64,000 nucleotides of DNA, taken from Calothrix sp. 336/3. Its GTDB lineage: Bacteria; Cyanobacteriota; Cyanobacteriia; Cyanobacteriales; Nostocaceae. The DNA lies in assembly GCF_000734895.2 (NCBI RefSeq), contig NZ_CP011382.1:496001-560000 (forward strand), in the 5' to 3' direction. The translations under genes and the position numbers were made by a program. Position 1 is the stretch's first letter; each line of letters opens with the position of its first letter. Shown in pieces: positions 27,101 to 35,600 of this stretch. The notes beneath the pieces were generated by a model, which was given only the letters and a program-made list of their open reading frames with translations, was not told where the DNA came from and searched no databases.

Positions 27101-29486
27101 TGTAGCGAATTGTTTTATCTTTCATTGGAAACAGCATCTCCAGTCTACTCTGCCGGGACTTCAAGAGGCATACGAGATTGGGTTGGAAACTGGCGATTTG
27201 GAATATGCAAGCTGGGCGGCGGCAATCCGGGCTAGCCATTTGTACTGGAGTGCGCATCAACTCTCTGACCTAGCACCCACGCTCTACTATTATGGCGAAG
27301 TTATCAAACAGTCCAAGCAGCATAATCCCTTAGTTCTGCTGAATATCTATCGCCAAGCTGTCATGAACTTACTAGGCGAGTCTGTCAACCCTAGTATCTT
27401 GGATGGCGCTGTCTATTCGGTTGCTCAGAATACTACCCAAGAAAGCGCAGGCGATCGCACAGGCGTATTTTTTTATTATGTCAACCAGATCTATCTCAGT
27501 TATTTGTTCGGGGAGTTCTCAAATGCAGTTGAGCAAGCGACTATTGCCAAAGGATTTGAAGAGGGTGGAATTTCAGTAAATATTAGTTTGTTATTCTGTT
27601 TCTACGATTCCTTAGCAAGACTAGCAGTCTATTCCACGACAACCAAGCTAGAGCAGAAAAAAATCCTACGCCGTACCATCCAAAACCAGAAAAAAATGCA
27701 AAAGTGGGCTGGCTTTGCCCCCATGAATTCCCTGCATAAATTTCAGATCGTGGAAGCAGAACAGTATCGTGTGCTGGGGCAATTGACTAAAGCAATGGAA
27801 ATGTATGATCGCGCCATCTCTGGAGCCAAAGCCAACGGTTACATTCAAGAAGAAGCCTTAGCTAACGAACTCGCAGCTAAATTTTACCTCGATTGGGGTA
27901 AAGAAAAAGTCGCCGCAGGGTACATGCAAGAAGCCTACTATTGCTATGGCAAATGGGGAGCCAAAGCCAAAGTCGTCGATTTAGAAAAACGCTATCCCCA
28001 ACTGCTGCAACCCATTCTGCAAGCTGCCAACCAACCTCTCACAGTTTTAGAAACCCTGGCAAGTATTGCCGTCCCGACCTACTCGATCCATTCCACTTCT
28101 CATAAAAGTTCCAGTAGCAGCATCAACCAAACCCTTGATTTTGCAACTCTGTTGCAAGTGTCTCAGACTTTCGCCAGCGCGATTGAACTGGATGAACTTC
28201 TACAAACCCTAGCTCAGACGATGCTCGAAAACTCTGGGGCAGATCAATGTGCTTTAATGCTTTGTGAGGAAAACCAATGGCAAGTGCGGGTGATGGCAAA
28301 CCTGGAGCAGGTGACGTTGCAATCTGTGCCCCTAGAGGATAATCCTACCGTTCCTGTCAAGTTAATTCAGTATGTCAAGAACACTGGGACAACGGTTGTC
28401 ATGGATAATATCAAAACCGATTTGCCTGTACTTGGCGATTATCTCCATCTCCATCAGCCTAAGAGTGTATTGTGTTTACCGATTCTCAACCAAGGTAATT
28501 TACGGGCTATCTTATATCTGGAAAACCGCTCTACTTCTGGGGTGTTTACGAATGAGCGAATTACTATCCTCAACTTCCTCTGTACCCAAGCTGCTATTTC
28601 CCTGGAAAATGCTCGACTTTATCAAAAATCTCAAGAATATGCTCAAAAATTGGAACAATCCCAACTGCAAATTGTCCAAAGCGAAAAAATGTCAGCATTA
28701 GGTAATTTAGTAGCTGGTGTTGCTCACGAAATGAATAATCCGCTCGGTTTTATTTCTGCAACCCTCAAACAAACAAAACCAACATTTGCGGAGATTTCGG
28801 AACATTTACAAATGTGTCGTGAAAAAATCACAGATGCAGATATTATTGACCATGCCGAAGAAATCGACCTAGATTATAGCTTAGAAGATTTTCCGAAAAT
28901 GCTGGATGGGATGACAATGGCATGTGAGAGATTAAAAAATATCAGCACCAGTTTGAGAACTTTTTCCCGCGCTGACAAAGATTACAAAGTCACATTCAAT
29001 ATTCACGAAGGTATTGATAGTACAATTTTAATTCTCAAACATCGCCTCAAAGCTAACGAACAACGTCCAGCCATTGAAGTCATCACAAATTACAGTGATT
29101 TACCGCAAATTGATTGTTTCCCAGGACAATTAAATCAGGTATTTATGAATATCTTAGCAAATGCCATCGATGCTTTAGATGAATCGAATAGCGGACGCAG
29201 TTTTGCAGAAATACAAGCTAATCCTAACAAAATCACAATTACAACTTCAGTTAATAATAACCATGTAAAAATTTCAATTGCTGACAATGGTAAAGGTATG
29301 AGTGCAGAAGTTCAACAAAAAATCTTCGACCATTTATTTACCACCAAAAGTGTGGGGAAAGGGACAGGATTAGGATTGGCGATCGCCCGTCAAATTGTCA
29401 TAGAGAAACATGGTGGTAAGTTAGAAGTTAAGTCTGAGTTAGGAGAAGGGACTGAGTTTTGTATCTGTCTACCAATCGTGGGTTGA
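24102..29486 (+). CDS. HstK-type dual Ser/Thr and histidine kinase with AAA and GAF domains
   Basis: 1794 residues. The N-terminal protein kinase (about 17-280) has K47 in V-V-I-K-V-L, catalytic H-K-D (137-139, K replacing R) and D-F-S (158-160, S replacing G). Next comes an AAA-type ATPase with Walker A G-F-S-G-I-G-K-T near 340, then a long helical TPR-like region (about 750-1340). A GAF domain lies at about 1365-1520, then HisKA (G-V-A-H-E-M-N-N-P-L-G-F) and HATPase ([17 protein letters not shown]). This is the architecture of the HstK proteins of heterocystous cyanobacteria. The signal sensed and partner regulator are unknown. A repeat-derived hairpin follows at 29524. Confidence 0.9.
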   Translation: MALTANNSPDCFPAISGYRVVEQLYLGSRTVVYRAVQVDTQHPVVIKVLRRDYPNFGELVQFRNQYTIAKNLPIPGIIQPLSLEVLGSGYALVMEDCGGVSLGKYIQQQSLNLTEVLAIALQIADIIHDLIQHRVVHKDIKPANILIQPESKQVKLIDFSIASLLPKETQEIQNPNILEGTLAYLAPEQTGRMNRGIDYRADFYALGVTLYELLSGQLPFDSEDPMELVHCHIAKIAKPVDQVNPTVPSMVGAIVAKLMAKNAEDRYQSALGLQYDLQQCLTQWKEAGVIAEFQLGQRDLSDRFLIPEKLYGRENEVQTLLNAFERISQGASELMLVAGFSGIGKTAVVNEVHKPITRQKGYFIKGKFDQFNRNIPLSTFVQALRDLMGQLLSESDAQLAQWKAQILEAVGENGQVLLEVIPELEQLIGKQPAVAELSGSAAQNRFNLLFQKFIQVFTTVEHPLVIFLDDLQWADSASLELIKLLMNDNSYLLILGAYRDNEVSSAHPFILTVEELKKAQAIVNTITLAPLNLADTNHLVADTLSCSRELAQPLTELIDRKTQGNPFFTTQFLKALYEDGYITFERNQGYWQCDIAQVNALALTDDVVEFMALQLQKLSEKTQQVLKLAACVGNQFDLATLAIVSEQSATEVATALWKALQEGLILPTSQVYKFFQGTENSDTQNTVNPKYRFLHDRVQQAAYSLIPEDQKTVTHLKIGQSLQANASEIELDEKLFNITNHLNIGESLITEPSKRTELAQLNLNAAYKAKLATAYSAAIAYCSTGMNLLAQDCWESQYELTLILHNLTAEVAYLNGDFAQMDRIASISLKSAKTLLDRIPIYETQIQAYMAQNRLPESIQTAMNVLKQLGISLPQNPSDLQTLLGLAQNRLILVGKKPASLLHLPTMSKLEKLAAMRILSSAASTAFISAPKLFPLLAFQQVNLSVQYGNSPLSAYAYAYYGIIICGVLVNIEEGYEFGRLALEILEKFNAKELRSKVVFVANCFIFHWKQHLQSTLPGLQEAYEIGLETGDLEYASWAAAIRASHLYWSAHQLSDLAPTLYYYGEVIKQSKQHNPLVLLNIYRQAVMNLLGESVNPSILDGAVYSVAQNTTQESAGDRTGVFFYYVNQIYLSYLFGEFSNAVEQATIAKGFEEGGISVNISLLFCFYDSLARLAVYSTTTKLEQKKILRRTIQNQKKMQKWAGFAPMNSLHKFQIVEAEQYRVLGQLTKAMEMYDRAISGAKANGYIQEEALANELAAKFYLDWGKEKVAAGYMQEAYYCYGKWGAKAKVVDLEKRYPQLLQPILQAANQPLTVLETLASIAVPTYSIHSTSHKSSSSSINQTLDFATLLQVSQTFASAIELDELLQTLAQTMLENSGADQCALMLCEENQWQVRVMANLEQVTLQSVPLEDNPTVPVKLIQYVKNTGTTVVMDNIKTDLPVLGDYLHLHQPKSVLCLPILNQGNLRAILYLENRSTSGVFTNERITILNFLCTQAAISLENARLYQKSQEYAQKLEQSQLQIVQSEKMSALGNLVAGVAHEMNNPLGFISATLKQTKPTFAEISEHLQMCREKITDADIIDHAEEIDLDYSLEDFPKMLDGMTMACERLKNISTSLRTFSRADKDYKVTFNIHEGIDSTILILKHRLKANEQRPAIEVITNYSDLPQIDCFPGQLNQVFMNILANAIDALDESNSGRSFAEIQANPNKITITTSVNNNHVKISIADNGKGMSAEVQQKIFDHLFTTKSVGKGTGLGLAIARQIVIEKHGGKLEVKSELGEGTEFCICLPIVG

Positions 29487-29523
29487 TATCATATCCCCTT
29501 GATTACTTATAATTCTTAATTTA

Positions 29524-29580
29524 CCCCACCCGCCTATCGGCACCCTCCCCTTACTAAGGGGAGGGTTGGGGAGGGGTCTT
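29524..29580. repeat. Truncated inverted copy of the core of the 119-bp repeat; hairpin between convergent genes
   Basis: CCCCACCCGCC ... GGGGAGGGTTGGGGAGGGG is the reverse complement, with changes, of the internal part of the elements at 37112 and 61682, but lacks their terminal inverted repeats. The CCCTCCCC ... GGGGAGGG stem lies between the stops of two convergent genes and may serve as a bidirectional terminator. Confidence 0.65.
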
Positions 29581-29597
29581 AACTAAACCCGATTGAT

Positions 29598-31241
29598 TCA
29601 GTTTTTACTTTTAAAAGAAGCTAACCACTCTTGTACTTGCTCCCTAGCAATATCCCTTGTACCTAAACCAAAAGCAAGGGCAATTGCCACAGCGATCGCC
29701 CCCAGTAACAAACCAAAGGCTAAATTGACGATATCCGGTGCGACACCGATTTGTTGTAGTGCCATGGCGGAAACCAAAGCGATAATCGCAATGCGGGCAA
29801 CTTGTCCTAAAATACGAGCTTGGGCATTACCGGAACTAGTAATGATATTAAAAGCCAAGTTGGCAAGGAATAAACCGATCGCGAATACCACCAATCCAGC
29901 TAAAATCCGCCCCATGATAATCACAACACCTGTCACCAGGGTCGTCAAGGCTGGGATGTTCAGGATATTGACTGCTGCAACGGTAGCAAACAGCATGATA
30001 CCCACTAAGACAATAATCCCTGCTACCTCTGAAGGTGTACGAGCTACCGAAGGGGGAACTGTTCCCTCCTCAGAAATATTGTCTGAAACTGTTTGTCTCG
30101 GAGATGGTAAACCGAGAATACTGAAAATGTTGTTAAAACCGATACTCGTCAGAATCGTAGTCGCTAAATCGGAGAGAAAACGACCAAAGAAATAGGCGAG
30201 AATCAAAATAGCCGCCGCAGTAAAGATGCTCGGTAAAGCATTCATTATCTGTTGCAACATGGCGATCGCAGGTAAGGAAATTGCCTCAATCTTTAAAGCA
30301 TTGAGGGCGGCGATCGCTACGGGAATTAAAATCAATACATAGACAATCGTACCGACAATTGTCGATAATGATTGCACTCCACCTGCTGCTGAAATCCCAA
30401 AACGACTACCTAAATGGTCAATACCTGTAGTTGATAACAGATTCGTGACAATCCGTCTGACGATATTTGCAAAAAACCAACCAACCCCAGCAATCAAAAC
30501 TGCTGCCAGAATATTCGGCAGAATTGACAGAATCTGTGTAATCAGACTTTGTACTGGTTGTAATGCTTCTTTTAATTGCAAAGTGTCCAAAACTGGCACA
30601 ATAAAAAGCAGAAAAACAAACCAATACAGGGCATTTCCAATGGTTTCGCTGACAGAAAGCTGATTTAAACTGATATTATCTTCGGGATCTCGCAAACGCT
30701 GATCTAGACGCAAAGTATCTAGTCCCCGAATCGTAATCATTTTTACCAGGGTTGCCACCAGCCAAGCAATACCTAGCAAAAATCCCGCACCCACTAACTT
30801 CGGCAGAAAATCACTAATCTGCGTCAGAAAGCTATTTAAAGGTTGGGAAGCAACCCGCAATTCTAGAGTCTCCAGAATCGCTACCAACGTAAACAACAAG
30901 ACACTCCAAAATACCAAAGTAGAGACAAACTTCTCCACCTGGGGAACATCCCTACCAGCAATACCTGCGGCAATGCGATTATCTATGTTGGTACGATTTA
31001 ATAGAGCTTTTATCAGACTTGCCGCAATAAAAGCAGCCAGCAAACCTACAACTAAAATGAAGAAAGCAGCAATTAAACGTGGCGCATAGTCACTCACCTG
31101 TTGTACTATTTTTTGCCCATAATTACTGAAATCGTTTGTTTGCTCCGTAGTCAGGGTAGGAGATTGTGCTAAAAATATATCCAACGTCTTCTCCGAACCC
31201 CTATCTATGACTTGGGTAATATTTTGCCAAGTTATATTCAT
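29598..31241 (-). CDS. Mechanosensitive-channel-family protein with repeated TM helices
   Basis: A 547-residue membrane protein. About ten hydrophobic segments are spaced in repeats of the conserved TM-helix type (P-R-L-I-A-A-F-F-I-L-V-V-G-L-L; P-K-L-V-G-A-G-F-L-L-G-I-A-W-L; P-N-I-L-A-A-V-L-I-A-G-V-G-W; P-S-I-F-T-A-A-A-I-L-I-L-A). Each is followed by an amphipathic linker with D-x-x-x-x-R. The segment near residue 360 (S-I-G-F-N-N-I) is part of the same repeat. Proteins with this repeat are annotated as small-conductance channels, but no MscS beta domain is apparent, so gating by tension is uncertain. It is convergent with the dual-kinase gene. Confidence 0.75.
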   Translation of the reverse strand: MNITWQNITQVIDRGSEKTLDIFLAQSPTLTTEQTNDFSNYGQKIVQQVSDYAPRLIAAFFILVVGLLAAFIAASLIKALLNRTNIDNRIAAGIAGRDVPQVEKFVSTLVFWSVLLFTLVAILETLELRVASQPLNSFLTQISDFLPKLVGAGFLLGIAWLVATLVKMITIRGLDTLRLDQRLRDPEDNISLNQLSVSETIGNALYWFVFLLFIVPVLDTLQLKEALQPVQSLITQILSILPNILAAVLIAGVGWFFANIVRRIVTNLLSTTGIDHLGSRFGISAAGGVQSLSTIVGTIVYVLILIPVAIAALNALKIEAISLPAIAMLQQIMNALPSIFTAAAILILAYFFGRFLSDLATTILTSIGFNNIFSILGLPSPRQTVSDNISEEGTVPPSVARTPSEVAGIIVLVGIMLFATVAAVNILNIPALTTLVTGVVIIMGRILAGLVVFAIGLFLANLAFNIITSSGNAQARILGQVARIAIIALVSAMALQQIGVAPDIVNLAFGLLLGAIAVAIALAFGLGTRDIAREQVQEWLASFKSKN

Positions 31242-31714
31242 GTTTTCCCGGTTTTAAAATCAGGTTTGATTGCGGAAAACACCGTAGATGCTTGTAGTTT
31301 AGGTTGGAGTTTTACCTATAACCCTGTAACTTCTCCAGTGTTTTGCCCTTTAATTTACCAGTAAACTCCAAAAAGATTTAATATCAAGAGTATTTTTTTA
31401 CTTTTTTGTCACAATTCTCTTGTTTGTATCCAAAAGATTTATTTAATCATGAATCTTTTAATGCTTATTTACCTATTCAGCTATCAATAGTTATAATTTC
31501 TCTGAATTTTTTGTCTTAAGCGATCGCCCACAGGCAATTCTAGTAAATAAAAGGTATGGAGTATTGGTAGGAAAGTAATGAGTAATGAGTAGTGAATTAA
31601 GCCTTAAAACCTGATGGGATAGGAAACGTTTCTAATTCACATCCGGCGTAAGTGTGGTAACTTTCATATTCTTACTGCTTCTACCTTTTTCCTAATTCAC
31701 ATTAGTTGTGACTT
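31242..31714. other. Intergenic region
   Basis: No gene seen. It contains a HIP1-type site (GCGATCGCCC near 31520), two TAATGAG heptamers followed by TAGTGA at about 31577-31600, and the direct repeat TAATTCACAT at about 31628 and 31692. Confidence 0.4.
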
Positions 31715-32551
31715 TTAAATCCGAATCGCCTTACCCGTTACAACAATTCCGCCACTAACAGGTATATCCACTATCAACTGGCTAGGGCGACCCATCGCTT
31801 CTCCCTGACGAATTAGGATAGTAGTTGGCGCTGTCATGAGTTCAGCCCCTCGTAGATAGCCTCCAAGAGCAGCAGCACCCGCACCTGTAGCTGGATCTTC
31901 CACAATACCCCCCACAGGAAAAGGATTACGGGAGTGGAAAACGGTAGCACTTTCACGCCAAACTAGTTGCAGCGTCGTCAAACCATCACGAAGCATAAGT
32001 GCCTTGAGTGTCTCAAAATCATAGTTGAGTTCTGCTAGGCGTTGCTCCTTCGCAACAGCTAATACTAAATGCCATGCCCCAGCGTAGGCTCTGGCGGGAG
32101 GAATTGAGCCATCCAGATCATCCTGTGTCCACCCCAATGCCGAGAGAGCCTCGTTGACTAGAGTACTAGGTGCTGGTGTATACCTTGGCTCGACGGAAGT
32201 CAGTGATGCTTCATAATTACCGTCTCGCTGGCAAACGCTGACGGGTACTATCCCAACGGAGGTTGCTAATTGATAAGTACCTTCTCCATTGTTCTCCCCC
32301 AACACCACCCCGGTGGCAATGGTGGCATGTCCACAAAATGAGACTTCCGCCTCAGGGCTATAGTAACGAATCGTTCGGTCATATCCGACGGTAGGAGCAA
32401 CGAAAGCTGTCTCAGAAAAGCCCACCTCAGCTGCAATGCGCTGCATAGTTTCCGGTTCGGGAAGCACTTCTCCAACCCAAACACCAGCAGGGTTGCCCCC
32501 CTGGGGAGTCGTAGTAAATGCTGACAGGCGATAAAGTGTTCCTGAAGTCAT
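31715..32551 (-). CDS. PhzF-family isomerase-like protein
   Basis: A 278-residue protein with PhzF signatures: the N-terminal A-F-T-T-T-P-Q-G-G-N-P-A-G-V, S-E-T-A-F-V (the catalytic glutamate of the family), F-C-G-H-A-T-I-A-T-G-V and E-D-P-A-T-G-A-G-A-A-A-L-G-G-Y-L. PhzF acts in phenazine synthesis in pseudomonads; most members elsewhere have unknown substrates, and no phenazine genes are seen here. It lies 68 bp downstream of the caspase-NTPase-WD40 gene on the same strand. Confidence 0.88.
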   Translation of the reverse strand: MTSGTLYRLSAFTTTPQGGNPAGVWVGEVLPEPETMQRIAAEVGFSETAFVAPTVGYDRTIRYYSPEAEVSFCGHATIATGVVLGENNGEGTYQLATSVGIVPVSVCQRDGNYEASLTSVEPRYTPAPSTLVNEALSALGWTQDDLDGSIPPARAYAGAWHLVLAVAKEQRLAELNYDFETLKALMLRDGLTTLQLVWRESATVFHSRNPFPVGGIVEDPATGAGAAALGGYLRGAELMTAPTTILIRQGEAMGRPSQLIVDIPVSGGIVVTGKAIRI

Positions 32552-32619
32552 AGTTTCCGCATTCTTCGTCTTATTTATTATGTTTCAACATGGCAACCTG
32601 GAAAGATTAACTTGATAAA

Positions 32620-35600
32620 TTATTTTTCACAGAGATGGCGATCGCTCTCGGAAACATTGGGGTTATTTTGCAGATAATCGCGCACTTGCTTGCAACCTCG
32701 TGTGACTAATTCCTCAAATCCTCCGAGATACAGCAGCTTAACTTTATCTTGCTGGTCAACAACCGCTAAAATCTTTCCATCTGGGCTAATTTTGCTAAAT
32801 TTAACCTCATTATTTTCCGAACTGTGTATAAAACTAATCGATTGGTTATTTTGCCAATCCCACAATTTTGTTTCCCATCCGAAACTGAGCGCAACTAAAC
32901 TACCATCGCGATTAAAGCTAATTTGGCTCAGATCGCGCATCGTTCCCCTACCTACAAACAAAGATGCCAACTGCTTATTGGAAAGAGTATTCCAGACTTC
33001 AACATTGTCAACAGTATGTAGAACATCAGCTCTAGCAGCCAGTATTTGCTCATTTCCCTTGCTATCAGATTTCCAAATTGTTTCGCTTGACTTCAGATTC
33101 CAACCAGTTTTTTGCTCTTTTTGTTTTGTCAAATCTAATAAACGCAAGCTACCCGTATCCTCAGTTTCATGACTAACATTTTCAAAAATTGCTAAACGCT
33201 TACCATTTGGACTGAAGCTCAAGCCACTCACTGAGAGATACTCACCAGGTAATTGCGATACCTTACCTGATGACAAATTCAATAAGTGGATAGTATTGCT
33301 TTGATCATTGGGTTCAATGATTGCGAGTTGTTTACCCTGGGGATGAAAAATTAGTTGACTTTCCTCGCTGTACTTTCTTTCGGAAAATTCTCTCAATTGT
33401 TGACCTGATGAAATATCCCACAAGTGGATTGTTCCTGCTTCTAGAGTTGCTATCTGCTTGCTATCGGGACTAAAACTTATTTTCTGAATAGGGTTCGGCA
33501 GTTGTTTCTCTGGTTGAATATCAATCTCTGTGTCTAAATTCCATAGTCGGATAGTATTATCATTCCCTACTGTAATTAGCTGTTTAGCATCAGGGCTAAA
33601 ATTGAGACTATAGATTAAACCTTGATGACCTTTTAATTCTAGGAATTGGCTACCAGACTGAAAGAATTTTACCGTACCGTCATTATCACCAACAGCTAGA
33701 TGTTTGCCATCAGCGCTATAACTCACAATCGGAGCAGCGCTTAATCTTATTGGAGTCTCCTCTCCCACCTTCCACAACTCAGTAGTAGCACCGATACTTC
33801 TTCCAGAACCATAGCTCATTACTAAGCTCTGACCATCAGGACTAATGATATTAAGGTCAACAGTTGAAAATCCCACTGGAAATTTAGCCAAGCTTTTCCA
33901 TCCAGAATTGCGTTCCCATAGATTGAGAGTCTGTTTATCATCTTTAGTTTTAGCAGTAGTTGTCACCAGTAGATTGCCACTAGGTGTGAAATTAAAATTT
34001 GATATATTCCCTGGTTCTACTAATGAGTCTACCTGGTTGTTTTCCCAGTTCCAGCGAGAGACGAAAGATTGCCCATTCTGAGTATTACCCATAAAAGCTA
34101 GTGCTTGGCTATCGGGTGTGAAACGGAATCGACTTGAAGGATTCGATAGGCGATAATCATAAAACTGCCCATTTCCCCAGTTCCAGATCTGAAAACCTGT
34201 AGAATCTTGTTTCTCCCAAGCTATTTTCTTGCCATCAGGGCTAAACTCGGCTTTAGTTATCAAACCAATATCGTTTGCTAATTCTTGACACTGCTTAGTA
34301 CTTTTTTCTAAGTCTCGCAAACAGATGGTACGTTCATTGTTTGCAGTCGTCACCAATAGCTTGAATTCTTGGCTGACAAATGTAGCTTTGACTATTTCAC
34401 CTTCAGGTACTTGCCAACGTTTGTCTTCTCGATTGAGATAAACTGCTTTGCGTAAGGTGGCAATGATTTGCTCTTGTAGCTGTTTGTCGGGAGCATTAAC
34501 TTGCAAAAGCCAGTTTTTTCGAGATTTAGCAGCCTGTAAGCTTTGAATTAGAGTCTCTAGATTAAAATTGTTTGTGCGTAAGCCAGTTTCCGAAGCTTGT
34601 CTAGAAGTTTTGATTTGATCAATGACTGCCTTTCTTTGTTCGCTTAAAGCCCAAATAGATAGCCCACTCAATCCCAGCATAACGCTGACTGCAATACCCC
34701 AATACAAACGAGTATTAAAAGTTTTTCGCTTGACACTACGCTCAACAAACTCAGTTTCTACTGTGTTGAACCAGTTGTCACGGGAATTAAGTTCCTTTTT
34801 CAACAAATCAAGACGTGGATTTCCATTCCAAAGAAACCTTGGTTGTTGCTGGATTTTCCATTCCTCCGCAGCAGGTGTTAACCGCCGTTGCAAAATTAAA
34901 TTTTCTTCTTCCTTTTGCTTCCAAACTAATAACTTTTCCCAACCCCGCACCAAAGCATCATGGGCAGGTTCTACGTAGGGATTACCCTCCGAATCTTGTC
35001 CTTCCACTAGCAATCTAGCTATGCTAAACCGCTTAATTACTTCTTTAACTAAATTATCTTTCTCTGGCGGATATTGTAATTCTGACAATGGTACACGTCT
35101 ACGGGCTAACTCACCCCCACCGATCGCCACCATTCGCAGCATCACATGACGGATAACTGACTCGTAGTCTGGATTTTCTCTAACTAGCGCCTCATATTCC
35201 TCATCAGCTCGTTGGGTGAGCGATCGCATTACTCCCCCTAACTCTTGATAATCTGCTTGGGTGAGGGCGCGGTCAATATTTTTACCTTGATTAAACTCTG
35301 CGTTACGCTGGCGTTTGAGATATTTCAAAAATAGTTCGCTCAAGGCAAAGGATAGGAGGGGTAAGGCTCCTGGCATATCTGCAACCTCATCTATTAATTG
35401 TTCAACTAAATCGTTCGGTTGAAAATACATTACCCGTGAAATAGCGGGTTTTTCGATGGCTTCTCGCAGTTGCGATCGCGTCATTGCTGGAACAATAAAT
35501 CGTCCGTTTTGCCAACGTCTTTGTAAAAATGTGTTTCCTAAGTTCAGTTCTTCGCAGACAAATTTTAAACCTGCATCTCTAACTTGGGATTCAAAGTCGG

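Noticed and set aside
29593..30195. 200-codon plus-strand frame inside the channel gene
   Set aside because: It lies antisense to a clear membrane-protein gene; its A/T/K/I-rich translation is the mirror of the hydrophobic repeats.
32690..33172. 160-codon plus-strand frame opposite the WD40 region
   Set aside because: Antisense shadow of repeated WD40 coding sequence, with no own start signals.
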